DNA from: Hyphomicrobiales bacterium
GTDB lineage: Bacteria; Pseudomonadota; Alphaproteobacteria; Rhizobiales; Rhizobiaceae
NCBI GenBank assembly: GCA_900472675.1
Contig: UCJA01000001.1
Span: 62,001-126,000 of the forward strand
DNA length: 64,000 nucleotides
Reading direction: 5' to 3'
Within the stretch, counting starts at the first letter, position 1. Every line of letters begins with the position of its first letter. The translations under genes and the position numbers were made by a program. This document shows positions 58,188 to 64,000 of the stretch, one piece after another. A model generated the notes under the pieces. It searched no databases. It had not been told where the DNA came from and saw only the letters and a program-made list of their open reading frames with translations.

Positions 58188-59031
58188 TTGCTGCGACCTT
58201 CCGCTTCTTGGCTTCAAGCATGCCGACAGCGCGCCGGAACTTGACGGCGGGCATCTCCTTGACGCTCCCGATCTGCAGAGTTGCGCAGAACTTGGCGATG
58301 TCGGATTCCGTCTCGTCGATCATGGAGAGGATGATCTCGCATTCGGCCTCCGTGATCACGCCAGTGGTATCGTCTGCCTTTGCTCCGTCGTCGTCTGCGG
58401 CAGCCGCCAAACCCAATGCAGCCTTCAGCGTGTAGCGCTGCAGGTAAGTGACGGTGGAGCCGATCTGCTGGATGCTGTTCTTGTTGCCGCTGTCGTCCCT
58501 GCCGGCCATGAGAGTGTTCTCCTCATGGTGGCCATCGGCATGCTCGATGATGCAGGTGACAGAGATCGGCTGGTTCGGCTCAGCAAGCGTCCGGTAGCGT
58601 ACCGAAAGCCCATGGCGCGACAGGACAGGGGACACCTGGTCCATGATCCCCGCCAAATCCTCATACTGGTAGTTGGTCCGGCCCTTGGCGCTTGTGAAGT
58701 CAACCTTGCGGGTCTTCACGATCCGCGGCAGATCAGCTTTCACGGCCGACATGGCCGCAGCGAATGCCTTTCGAGCCTGGTTGGCTTCCCACCGCTCCTG
58801 CAGGTCCATCAGCTTGGACAGAGTCTCAACCGATGCGTTCTGCGAGACTGCTCGATCAAGCATCTCCATCGGCGTCATGACGGCGGCTGCGGTGTGCTCC
58901 CCGGGCCGCTGGATCTCTACTGCATTTCCCATCTGTCTTGCCTCCATGGCTGTTTTGGCTTTTGCGACGACGCCTAGCGCTAAGCCGCCGATGTGCTGTT
59001 CATTGCCAGGCCGGTCGATTACCTCCGCCAT
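58180..59031 (-). CDS. erf: ERF-family single-strand annealing protein
   Basis: The 283 residues include the ERF signature: VKADLPRIVKTRKVD, TNYQYEDLAGIMDQVSPVLSRHGLSV, the serine/glycine-rich string NSIQQIGSTVTYLQRYTLKAALGLAAA and DDDGAKADD. It anneals complementary single strands with the adjacent exonuclease. ATG 59031 (MAEVIDRPGN) has GGAGACC upstream and overlaps the previous gene's end by 13 bases; the frame runs open to 59256. Confidence 0.86.
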   Translation of the reverse strand: MAEVIDRPGNEQHIGGLALGVVAKAKTAMEARQMGNAVEIQRPGEHTAAAVMTPMEMLDRAVSQNASVETLSKLMDLQERWEANQARKAFAAAMSAVKADLPRIVKTRKVDFTSAKGRTNYQYEDLAGIMDQVSPVLSRHGLSVRYRTLAEPNQPISVTCIIEHADGHHEENTLMAGRDDSGNKNSIQQIGSTVTYLQRYTLKAALGLAAAADDDGAKADDTTGVITEAECEIILSMIDETESDIAKFCATLQIGSVKEMPAVKFRRAVGMLEAKKRKVAANG

Positions 59032-59264
59032 GCGTTGGTCTCCTGCTCGATGCGGTCCTGTTTGCCGTAGTGTTCGTTGAGGTGGATCGTCCCACCGATG
59101 ATGACGGCCATGCTGGTGATGAAGGCGAAGACCGCGATGAAGTCGCGGAACGTCGGGGTGAAGACCGGCGGCCGGTCGAGGATCTTGATGATCGGCAGCG
59201 TCGCGCTCTGGCAGGTGTTGGTGCAGGAGCAGCCGTCGAAGGCGTGGGTGGAGCAATCACGCAT
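59019..59264 (-). CDS. Small phage membrane protein (81 residues)
   Basis: Starts MRDCSTHAFDGCSCTNTCQS, a Cys-rich N-terminus (four Cys), then one membrane span FIAVFAFITSMAVIIGGTIHL and a charged tail. An exported or cytoplasmic Cys cluster could bind metal. Overlaps the genes on both sides. Function unknown. Confidence 0.6.
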   Translation of the reverse strand: MRDCSTHAFDGCSCTNTCQSATLPIIKILDRPPVFTPTFRDFIAVFAFITSMAVIIGGTIHLNEHYGKQDRIEQETNAWRR

Positions 59265-60126
59265 GGGAGCCTCCAGCATCCATCGCGGCCAACTCAGCCG
59301 CCAGCTTCGCCTTGCGCTGCTCAACAAGAGCTGCGTCGTTCGCGGCCTTCATGGCCTTGATGTCGTCGGGGATGGTGAGAGCCGGGTGCGTCTCCACCCA
59401 TTTCAGCAATGTGCCGTAGTGCAGCGTCGTCGTGGAGGTGTATGACGTGGTGTCAAAGTTCGGGCGCTCGCGGAATTTCTCGCAGGTTATGTCAAACTCG
59501 GATCGGATCACGGCCGCGCGTTCTTCCTCGGTATCGAAGAACTGGAAGGGCGATCCGTAGCTGTCTGAGCCGTACTGCTTGCAGACCCATTTCTTGCCGT
59601 CCTCGAAGTTTCCTGAGGTCAGCGCCAGATAGGCGGCATGTCTCATGCCCGGGATGCGGGGGATGTCGCGAGCGTGGTGGTAGTGATTTTCGCTGACGCC
59701 CAGCGGGTAGAGAACCTTGCCGTCGAGCAGCTTGCCAAGATCCATGATGACGCGATGCGTCTGCATCCACTGGTCCAGCTGCCGCTTGGCATCCAGAAGC
59801 CCACGTTCGGCGACAGAGCGTTGCGAGTTGATGTCGCGTACGGTCTTCTTGGCCTCTGCCGTCAGCGCGTCCAGCTCGGTTCGCTTGGCAGAGACTTCGG
59901 CTTCCACAACCTCTAGCGGCGGCGCATAGAACAGGTCAGCCTCATCCCGAGCCACCAGGTAGGCTGCAGGTTCGTAGTCCTGCTCCTCATGATAGTCGTC
60001 GCCATAGCTCGACTGCATGATGACTTTGACCAGCGGTCGAACGTAGAGCGTTCCGTTGATTTCATGGTCGAAGCTGAATGCCGCGCCGGTCTTGTCGTAG
60101 AGCGTTGCTTGTTTGGTCGCGTTCAT
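59257..60126 (-). CDS. Phage hypothetical protein (289 residues)
   Basis: Unrecognised. Begins MNATKQATLYDKTGAAFSFD, has an N-terminal beta region (NGTLYVRPLVKVI), a long helical stretch (VEAEVSAKRTELDALTAEAKKTV then RDINSQRSVAERGLLDAKRQLDQW), and a His/Tyr-rich middle (SENHYHHARDIPRIPGMRHAAYL). The C-terminal helix is Ala/Lys-rich. The size and place suggest an early function in DNA metabolism. Confidence 0.62.
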   Translation of the reverse strand: MNATKQATLYDKTGAAFSFDHEINGTLYVRPLVKVIMQSSYGDDYHEEQDYEPAAYLVARDEADLFYAPPLEVVEAEVSAKRTELDALTAEAKKTVRDINSQRSVAERGLLDAKRQLDQWMQTHRVIMDLGKLLDGKVLYPLGVSENHYHHARDIPRIPGMRHAAYLALTSGNFEDGKKWVCKQYGSDSYGSPFQFFDTEEERAAVIRSEFDITCEKFRERPNFDTTSYTSTTTLHYGTLLKWVETHPALTIPDDIKAMKAANDAALVEQRKAKLAAELAAMDAGGSHA

Positions 60127-60377
60127 CGTGCGGCCTCCCCTGCATGAGCAGAGACCGGGCCTGCATCGACGTAGGCGAGGACACGGCTGCGATTGCGCAT
60201 GTTGTTGTGCTGCGTCCAGCGGGCGTCGGAGACCATCTGCTCGGTGATGTCGTCGATCTGCTCGTCGGTGAGCCAAGGGGCTTCTTTGCGGCGGAGCATG
60301 GAGGCGACAGCCTCCTGCAGAGCGAACTGGCCGAAGCTGCGGATGTATTCGAGCTTCTTCTCACGGGTGGCGTTCAT
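60123..60377 (-). CDS. Phage hypothetical protein (84 residues)
   Basis: Helical protein starting MNATREKKLEYIRSFGQFALQEAV with LTDEQIDDITEQMVSDARWTQHNN. Shares only the opening MNAT with its downstream neighbour. ATGA-coupled to that gene. Function unknown. Confidence 0.58.
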   Translation of the reverse strand: MNATREKKLEYIRSFGQFALQEAVASMLRRKEAPWLTDEQIDDITEQMVSDARWTQHNNMRNRSRVLAYVDAGPVSAHAGEAAR

Positions 60378-60385
60378 AGCGGGCC

Positions 60386-60637
60386 TCACTGTGCTGCCTG
60401 GAGGAAGTCATTGGACGGGAGAGCCATCAGCGCCTCGAAGGCGGTGGCCGGGCGGTGGAACTCGCAGACCTCGCCGCCGACCCGATCAGCGCGCCTCTGC
60501 GCCCTGTCGAAGCTGGAGAACTCGACCGCGTCCATGTCGTCACGGGTCCAGTCATCCTGGCCGGCGAAGATGGTGTAGAATTCGGTCTGGTTGGTGTCGG
60601 TCAGGCGCTGGACTTGGAAGCGGCGGGTGAAGGGCAT
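60386..60637 (-). CDS. First gene of the leftward operon, hypothetical (83 residues)
   Basis: Starts MPFTRRFQVQRLTDTNQTEFYTIFAGQDDWTRDD, then VEFSSFDRAQRRADRVGGEVCEFH, an alpha-beta protein without known motif. GAGGAG lies upstream of the ATG. It is nearest to the promoter/operator at 60705-60757. Confidence 0.6.
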   Translation of the reverse strand: MPFTRRFQVQRLTDTNQTEFYTIFAGQDDWTRDDMDAVEFSSFDRAQRRADRVGGEVCEFHRPATAFEALMALPSNDFLQAAQ

Positions 60638-60704
60638 TTGCTCGTCCTCGGATTGGCTGAGCGAGAGATCTGCCGGGGCGTCTTCGTCTCGCTGTCTGAG
60701 GATG

Positions 60705-60757
60705 AATGTAACAGTTTATGCTACACTGTCAACCGGTGTGTAGCATAAACTGATGCA
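60705..60757 (-). promoter_or_regulatory. Leftward early promoter with two repressor-type operators
   Basis: Minus-strand -35 TTGACA (60732-60727) and -10 TACATT (60710-60705), spacer 16. A 19-base near-palindrome TGTAACAGTTTATGCTACA (60707-60725) covers spacer and -10. A second related site, TGTAGCATAAACTGATGCA (60739-60757), lies upstream. AGTTTATGCTACA and TGTAGCATAAACT are perfect inverted copies. A half site TGTAGCA also occurs at 60782-60788. Related sites occur beside cI. Confidence 0.7.
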
Positions 60758-60786
60758 AATTGTTTGACACTGCTCGGGGGATGTAG

Positions 60787-60824
60787 CAAAAGAAAAGCCC
60801 CGGCGGGATGATCCGACCGGGGCT
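60787..60824 (-). terminator. Terminator for leftward transcripts from the repressor region
   Basis: On the minus strand AGCCCCGG pairs with CCGGGGCT (60824-60817 with 60803-60796), 13-base loop, then TTTTCTTTT. It would isolate the early operon from readthrough out of the 61263-61640 or cI genes. Confidence 0.75.
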
Positions 60825-61262
60825 CAATGGCTCGCTGTGATGATTTCTGCTTAACACATCACGATAATTGATGGAAGCGGAATGGCTGCCTTGAGGTGCT
60901 GAAAGCGCAATATCTTGGGTCCGCTCGGAGGTTCCCGCCAAGATAAGGCGTCTGGAGGTGCAAAGGCAGCGGTCTACGGGCTTGCCCCGCGCCGCCGATC
61001 AATCCGGCAAATCAATCCCAAGCGGTGACGCCTCCCAGGCTGAGACGGAAATCACGGCGGGTCTAATCTTCAACCGTCCGAATGCTGACATGAGCTGAGG
61101 AATAACCAGAGCAGACAAACCCTCATCGATTTGGTTGGCCGACCTTAAGGCTGGGGCAGCGATTGATCCACGTTACGGATATTCTGGCTATACCGTGATT
61201 GAAAATGTCCTGCCCAAGCGCGACCCAGTGATGGGGGCAGTAAGCGAAGGGGGGACCTATGC
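60825..61262. other. 438-bp region without a clear gene
   Basis: No frame with a normal start and ribosome site. A plus-strand stretch at 61135-61278 reads like coding sequence (ADLKAGAAIDPRYGYSGY, then VIENVLPKRDPVMGAV, ending YAYFRR) but has only a TTG start, is preceded by a stop at about 61096 and runs into the end of the opposite gene. It may be the remains of a truncated gene. Confidence 0.35.
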
Positions 61263-61640
61263 CTACTTTAGAAGATGAAGGACGAGGAGGCCAACGATGG
61301 CTGTGCCGAAGCCCCACACCAGCCTGCGCAAGCGCCGAACCTCCTTCTTTGTGTTGTTGGACGAATAGTAGGCCATCGCTGCATCTTGGCGAGCATGCGC
61401 GATCAGACGGTCCCTCGTAGCGGTATCTAAGTCGTAGACCGTCTGCCAGCCTTCAAACTCTCCGAGATCGTCCTTCAGGCCGAACCGGGCCATTGTAGCT
61501 TCGATCTGCTCTTGGCTTACTTTCCCGACCGCCTTTTGGATCTCCAGATCAAGTCGGACCGCTTCCGCATAGGTCTGCTTGTTTGCGGCAGGTACGGCCC
61601 CGCTGACATCCGACAAAAATCTGCGAGGAGGCTCGGTCAC
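61263..61640 (-). CDS. Tail-anchored hypothetical prophage membrane protein, near a LexA box
   Basis: A 125-residue protein with GTG start at 61640 and AGGA 9 bases upstream. The body is soluble and helical (TYAEAVRLDLEIQKAVGKVSQ, ARFGLKDDLGEFEGWQTV), followed by the basic KKEVRRLRRL and one C-terminal span VWGFGTAIVGLLVLHLL, so it should be a tail-anchored inner-membrane protein. It is divergent from the 59-residue gene across a LexA box and may be induced by DNA damage. Function unknown. Confidence 0.6.
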   Translation of the reverse strand: MTEPPRRFLSDVSGAVPAANKQTYAEAVRLDLEIQKAVGKVSQEQIEATMARFGLKDDLGEFEGWQTVYDLDTATRDRLIAHARQDAAMAYYSSNNTKKEVRRLRRLVWGFGTAIVGLLVLHLLK

Positions 61641-61710
61641 TTAGCTGGTCCTAATGAAAAACGAATCAGTTGAGACTCGACTCTGGCGCTGACTCCTGCT
61701 TCTCTGCCGC

Positions 61711-61725
61711 GAACGAAAAGAGAAC
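61711..61725 (+). promoter_or_regulatory. LexA box between two divergent small prophage genes
   Basis: GAACGAAAAGAGAAC is an exact GAAC-N7-GAAC. It ends 3 bases before the GGGAGA ribosome site of the gene at 61741 and lies 71 bases from the start of the minus-strand gene. No confident -35/-10 was found around it. Confidence 0.6.
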
Positions 61726-61740
61726 GACGGGAGATCGAAG

Positions 61741-61920
61741 ATGGCCAAAAAGCCAGAGATCCAGTTAAGCGTACTGCCGTCTGCCAAAGAAGAGTGGGTG
61801 CTGGACGGAGGGGTAGCCGTGTCACGGCGTTTCGACTTCCAGTCCATCGAGCGCCGTGCTTCCAAGCTACTTCCTCGCGATGTGTCCGCAGATCCGGCCA
61901 ATGATCGTAAGCCGCTCTAG
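61741..61920 (+). CDS. Small prophage protein, LexA-box-controlled, candidate antirepressor
   Basis: The 59-residue frame starts MAKKPEIQLSVLPSAKEEWV and continues LDGGVAVSRRFDFQSIERRASKLLPRDV. It has GGGAGA 8 bases before ATG and G/C-rich third positions, so it looks genuinely coding. It converges on cI and overlaps its last 54 bases. A LexA box lies directly upstream. Phage 186 Tum, a LexA-controlled antirepressor beside the repressor region, is the precedent; the role here is inference only. Confidence 0.6.
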   Translation: MAKKPEIQLSVLPSAKEEWVLDGGVAVSRRFDFQSIERRASKLLPRDVSADPANDRKPL

Positions 61921-62640
61921 GTCGACGGTGAACCGCTCCAGGTTGGCATTGTCGGATATGATGATGACCTGCGGCGGGTCGCTGAACGGAATGCGCTGCA
62001 GACGCTTGATCTGGGGCTCTGTGTAGCCATCGCTGATGGCATAGACGGTATCGGTGTTCATCGCGTTCTGCGCGAGATCGACCATTACCCTGTCGCCTGG
62101 CTGATAAGTCGGAACCATCGAATCCCCGATCACTTCCATGACCAGAGTTTGCCGAGGCGAAGCCTTTGCTTCGTTGCGGAGGTACTCCTCAGGGATCAGC
62201 CACTCAGCAATGACCGGGTGCGCGCTTATCGCGCCTGCCCCAACGGCAAGGTTGATCGTATCCCCAACCACACCCATGCCAGCGCCGAGCTTAACGTCGA
62301 TCTCAGGCAGGGCGCCATCGACTGACGGTTGCCAGTGCTCACGGCTGTAAGACATCTGTTCGTCGGAGAAGTCTCGTTCCGGCTCATCTGGGTCGAACGA
62401 GGCGATCAGCGGCGGCTTCTTGGGCGGCCGGTTCAACATCAGATCTTCCGCGGTCACCCCGAGGAGCGGAGCCATCTCCTCTGCGCGGTCCAGCTTCAGC
62501 TTGCTGTGATCGTTCGCAAGCCGATTGACGGTTGCCCGCGAGACATCCAGCTCATCGGCCAGTGCCTCCTGAGACGCAATTTTTGATGCTTTAATGAAGG
62601 GTTCGAGCCAGTTTTTCGCCATGCGGAAGTTATCGGCCAT
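61867..62640 (-). CDS. cI: CI-type prophage repressor (XRE helix-turn-helix plus S24 peptidase-like domain)
   Basis: The 257 residues have an N-terminal HTH (SQEALADELDVSRATVNRLA) and a C-terminal LexA-fold domain with VIGDSMVPTYQPGDRVMVD (Ser174) and Lys212 in PQIKRLQRI. The 38-residue Ser-Lys spacing is that of LexA. An Ala135-Gly136 pair lies 39 residues before Ser174, the usual distance of the self-cleavage bond, so RecA-stimulated cleavage is plausible. ATG 62640 is chosen; ATG 62622 is possible and the frame runs back to 62706, across the operators. Confidence 0.88.
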   Translation of the reverse strand: MADNFRMAKNWLEPFIKASKIASQEALADELDVSRATVNRLANDHSKLKLDRAEEMAPLLGVTAEDLMLNRPPKKPPLIASFDPDEPERDFSDEQMSYSREHWQPSVDGALPEIDVKLGAGMGVVGDTINLAVGAGAISAHPVIAEWLIPEEYLRNEAKASPRQTLVMEVIGDSMVPTYQPGDRVMVDLAQNAMNTDTVYAISDGYTEPQIKRLQRIPFSDPPQVIIISDNANLERFTVDLERLTIIGRICGHIARK

Positions 62641-62655
62641 GCCGTCTGCATCTTC

Positions 62656-62717
62656 TATGCCATAATATGTTACAGTGCTCTTGACGAAGGGAGCATAATG
62701 TAGCATTTATTGCGACA
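62656..62717. promoter_or_regulatory. Divergent cI/cro promoter region with two operator-like sites
   Basis: Plus strand: -35 TTGACG (62681-62686), spacer 17, -10 CATTTA (62704-62709), giving a transcript that starts about at the Cro ATG (62717). Operator TGTAGCATTTATTGCGACA (62699-62717) covers this -10. Minus strand: -10 TATTAT (62667-62662) of cI lies within TGTAACATATTATGGCATA (62674-62656), whose first half matches the other operators. The layout fits mutual CI/Cro control. Confidence 0.65.
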
Positions 62718-63022
62718 TGACCCTTGAAGATTACATTCACGAGAACACCACTGTAACAGCTTTTGCTGCTTTGCTGGGCAAGAGCCGGGCACAAGTGCAC
62801 CGGTACATGCGTGGTGAAAATCTGAGCAAGAGCATCATCGAAGAGATCTGCCGCGCCACGAGCGGGGCAGTCCAGCCGAACTCATTTTTCCAGCAGACGG
62901 GGCATAATGACTGCCGCCTCTGTTCTCCGAGAAGCCCGTCAGCTCATCACCCCGAAAGGGAAGTGGACGCAGGAAGCTGTAGCGCGAGATGCGCGCGGCG
63001 GGGAGGTCAAGCCAGCCGATGA
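62717..63022 (+). CDS. Cro-like HTH protein, with probably aberrant C-terminal extension
   Basis: The first 60 residues (MTLEDYIHENTTVTAFAALLGKSRAQVHRYMRGENLSKS as HTH, then EEICRATSGAVQPNSFF) match Cro/YdaS-type phage regulators, which normally end soon after the QPNSFF string. Here the frame continues another 35 or so residues through the start of the next gene, and that tail is Ser/Arg/Cys-rich and unlike a protein. No ribosome site precedes ATG 62717, so a leaderless mRNA is likely. Confidence 0.7.
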   Translation: MTLEDYIHENTTVTAFAALLGKSRAQVHRYMRGENLSKSIIEEICRATSGAVQPNSFFQQTGHNDCRLCSPRSPSAHHPEREVDAGSCSARCARRGGQASR

Positions 63023-63221
63023 TCGCGCCAAGGCATTCGACATGATCGGCGCCGTCCAGCGGATACCCGCCACGCCCGACGAATATGGCGCGGCCATCCG
63101 CATCCTGCGGGAGCAGTGCGGCAACCAGTCGATCTTCGCGTTTAACGATGCTCATGGGCAGAAGGCAGTCCTGAAGCTCATGGACAAGGCGGCGCAGGCC
63201 GCAGAGCAGAGGGCAGCATGA
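62907..63221 (+). CDS. DUF6197-like phage protein
   Basis: The 104 residues read SVLREARQLITPKGKWTQEAVARDARGGEV, AFDMIGAVQRIPATPDEYGAAIRIL and SIFAFNDAHGQKAVLKLMDKA, which match the DUF6197 pattern. It overlaps the Cro-like frame by 116 bases. ATG 62907 is preceded by CATA, so a TAATG junction would exist if the Cro frame were shifted by one base. Function unknown. Confidence 0.7.
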   Translation: MTAASVLREARQLITPKGKWTQEAVARDARGGEVKPADDRAKAFDMIGAVQRIPATPDEYGAAIRILREQCGNQSIFAFNDAHGQKAVLKLMDKAAQAAEQRAA

Positions 63222-63829
63222 GCGAGTTCAAAGGCTATCCGGAAATTCACGTCTCTCGTCCCTCGGGGAGTGGACCGTTCAGCATCCAGACGAAGAAGGG
63301 CGACGTGATCGCGACGTCTTCCGATGAAGACCATGCAGCCCGCCTCGTTGACTGCTGGAACGCCTGCCGCAAGATCTTCGCACCGGCTGTCCATATCGAG
63401 GCGACCGACGAGCAGGCCATTCGGCTGGAGAAGCTCCGCAAGGAAGCTTGGGCGAGGGTGCAGGAGTTGGAGGCGGAACGCGGTGACGGAGTTCTGTCGA
63501 ACTTCGATGCCTTCAATGGCCGGCTCGGTTCGGCCCCGGCCTGGAACTACGACATGTCCTCCGCGCCTCTCGGGCAAGAGGTCACCGTCACCCGCAAGGT
63601 GACGATCGACGGCGTTAAGCACGACAAGGATTACCGGGAGCACCACATCGCGCCTCTGTGGCTCGCTGGAGCCGACGGCAAGGTCTACCGCTCGTACTGG
63701 ATCCCGGCGAACAATACCTCCGCTGGCCGCTGGTCTGGCTTCTCTGTTGGCAGCCAGTTGCCGATCGCTTGGATGGCATTCGAGGTTCCGGTTCATCCTG
63801 GCGTCATTGCGCATGAGGTGGCGGCATGA
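63218..63829 (+). CDS. Phage hypothetical protein (203 residues)
   Basis: Two parts: an N-terminal alpha-beta region (SIQTKKGDVIATSSDEDHAARLVDCWNACRKIF, similar to small phage proteins), a helix, and a C-terminal beta region (DMSSAPLGQEVTVTRKV to PIAWMAFEVPVHP), with the AWNYDMSSAP string often seen in prophage proteins. ATGA-coupled to both neighbours. Function unknown. Confidence 0.62.
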   Translation: MSEFKGYPEIHVSRPSGSGPFSIQTKKGDVIATSSDEDHAARLVDCWNACRKIFAPAVHIEATDEQAIRLEKLRKEAWARVQELEAERGDGVLSNFDAFNGRLGSAPAWNYDMSSAPLGQEVTVTRKVTIDGVKHDKDYREHHIAPLWLAGADGKVYRSYWIPANNTSAGRWSGFSVGSQLPIAWMAFEVPVHPGVIAHEVAA

Positions 63830-64000
63830 CCCGCGAACCCGTCGGGCACGAATGGCTCCAAGGCTTCGGCGATCGCTTCGATCAGGAGTTCGCCGAGCCT
63901 GCATCTTCCACACCCATCATCAATCACACGCAAGACGGCACCGTGATCGTCTCGGACTCCGCCGGGAATTCTGTTTCAGGCCGCACGCTTGAAGAGGCGC
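63826..64000 (+). CDS. Phage hypothetical protein, 3' end outside window
   Basis: Begins MTREPVGHEWLQGFGDRFDQ and remains open through base 64000 (at least 58 residues), with TPIINHTQDGTVIVSDSAGNSVSG near the visible end. ATG overlaps the preceding stop by 4 bases. Nothing recognised. Confidence 0.55.
   Translation, partial: MTREPVGHEWLQGFGDRFDQEFAEPASSTPIINHTQDGTVIVSDSAGNSVSGRTLEEA

Noticed and set aside
61637..61901. Two minus-strand frames (61637-61825 and 61641-61901) between cI and the tail-anchored protein
   Set aside because: They are antisense to the better-supported 59-codon plus-strand gene, which has a ribosome site and good codon bias; their products are Ser/Arg-rich.

Overview
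The window is a high-GC alphaproteobacterial chromosome segment, most probably from the Rhizobiaceae (Rhizobium/Agrobacterium/Ciceribacter-like; genus not resolvable by eye). The signs are divK-pleD, the order rpmG-MFS-DUF983-rnr-topA-dprA-plsY-pyrC'-pyrB, RIME-type intergenic repeats, direct-repeat LexA boxes (GTTC-N7-GTTC) and TTAA-N7-TTAA CtrA-type boxes.

Layout. 1-52.3 kb is core chromosome: lipoprotein export (lolE end, lolD), an acyltransferase, dnaE, an L,D-transpeptidase, dinB, divK-pleD, rpmG, a leftward run DUF983-ORF-MFS, topA-rnr, dprA-plsY-pyrC'-pyrB, an AidB-like flavoprotein, an AEC transporter and TetR regulator, ruvX, gatC-gatA and gatB separated by a ParDE-type toxin-antitoxin pair and acetyltransferases, NDUFA12, DUF2155, aat, accC-accB-aroQ-dsbA, rne, amiC-mrcA, prfB (programmed +1 frameshift) and nadK. 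A tRNA-Thr(UGU) at 52313-52388 ends the core.

52.4-64.0 kb is the left part of a lambda-like prophage integrated at the tRNA. A leftward, almost entirely ATGA-coupled operon runs from about 60.6 kb down to a tyrosine integrase. It carries an ERF annealing protein, a YqaJ exonuclease, NinB, an HNH protein, an ASCH-like protein and a deoxyribonucleotidase-like protein. To its right lie a CI-type repressor with a LexA-like Ser-Lys dyad, a divergent Cro-like gene, and rightward genes running off the window.

The common theme is the SOS response. A GTTC-N7-GTTC (or GAAC-N7-GAAC) LexA box precedes three transcription units: a 28-residue single-span membrane peptide just upstream of dnaE (a candidate functional analogue of the Caulobacter division inhibitor SidA), dinB, and a divergent pair of small prophage genes next to the repressor. 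The last suggests a LexA-controlled induction or antirepressor switch. The prophage also has a set of 19-bp operator-like sites (TGTARCA-N5-TGNNRCA) overlapping the cI, cro and leftward promoters.

Other notable points: the DHOase-like gene beside pyrB lacks its metal-binding histidines, so it is probably a structural ATCase partner; two exact CtrA-type boxes lie within 1.1 kb; an inverted-repeat MITE supplies the stop codon of the TetR gene and has an internally deleted copy beside rne. All calls come from reading the sequence; no database search or computation was run.
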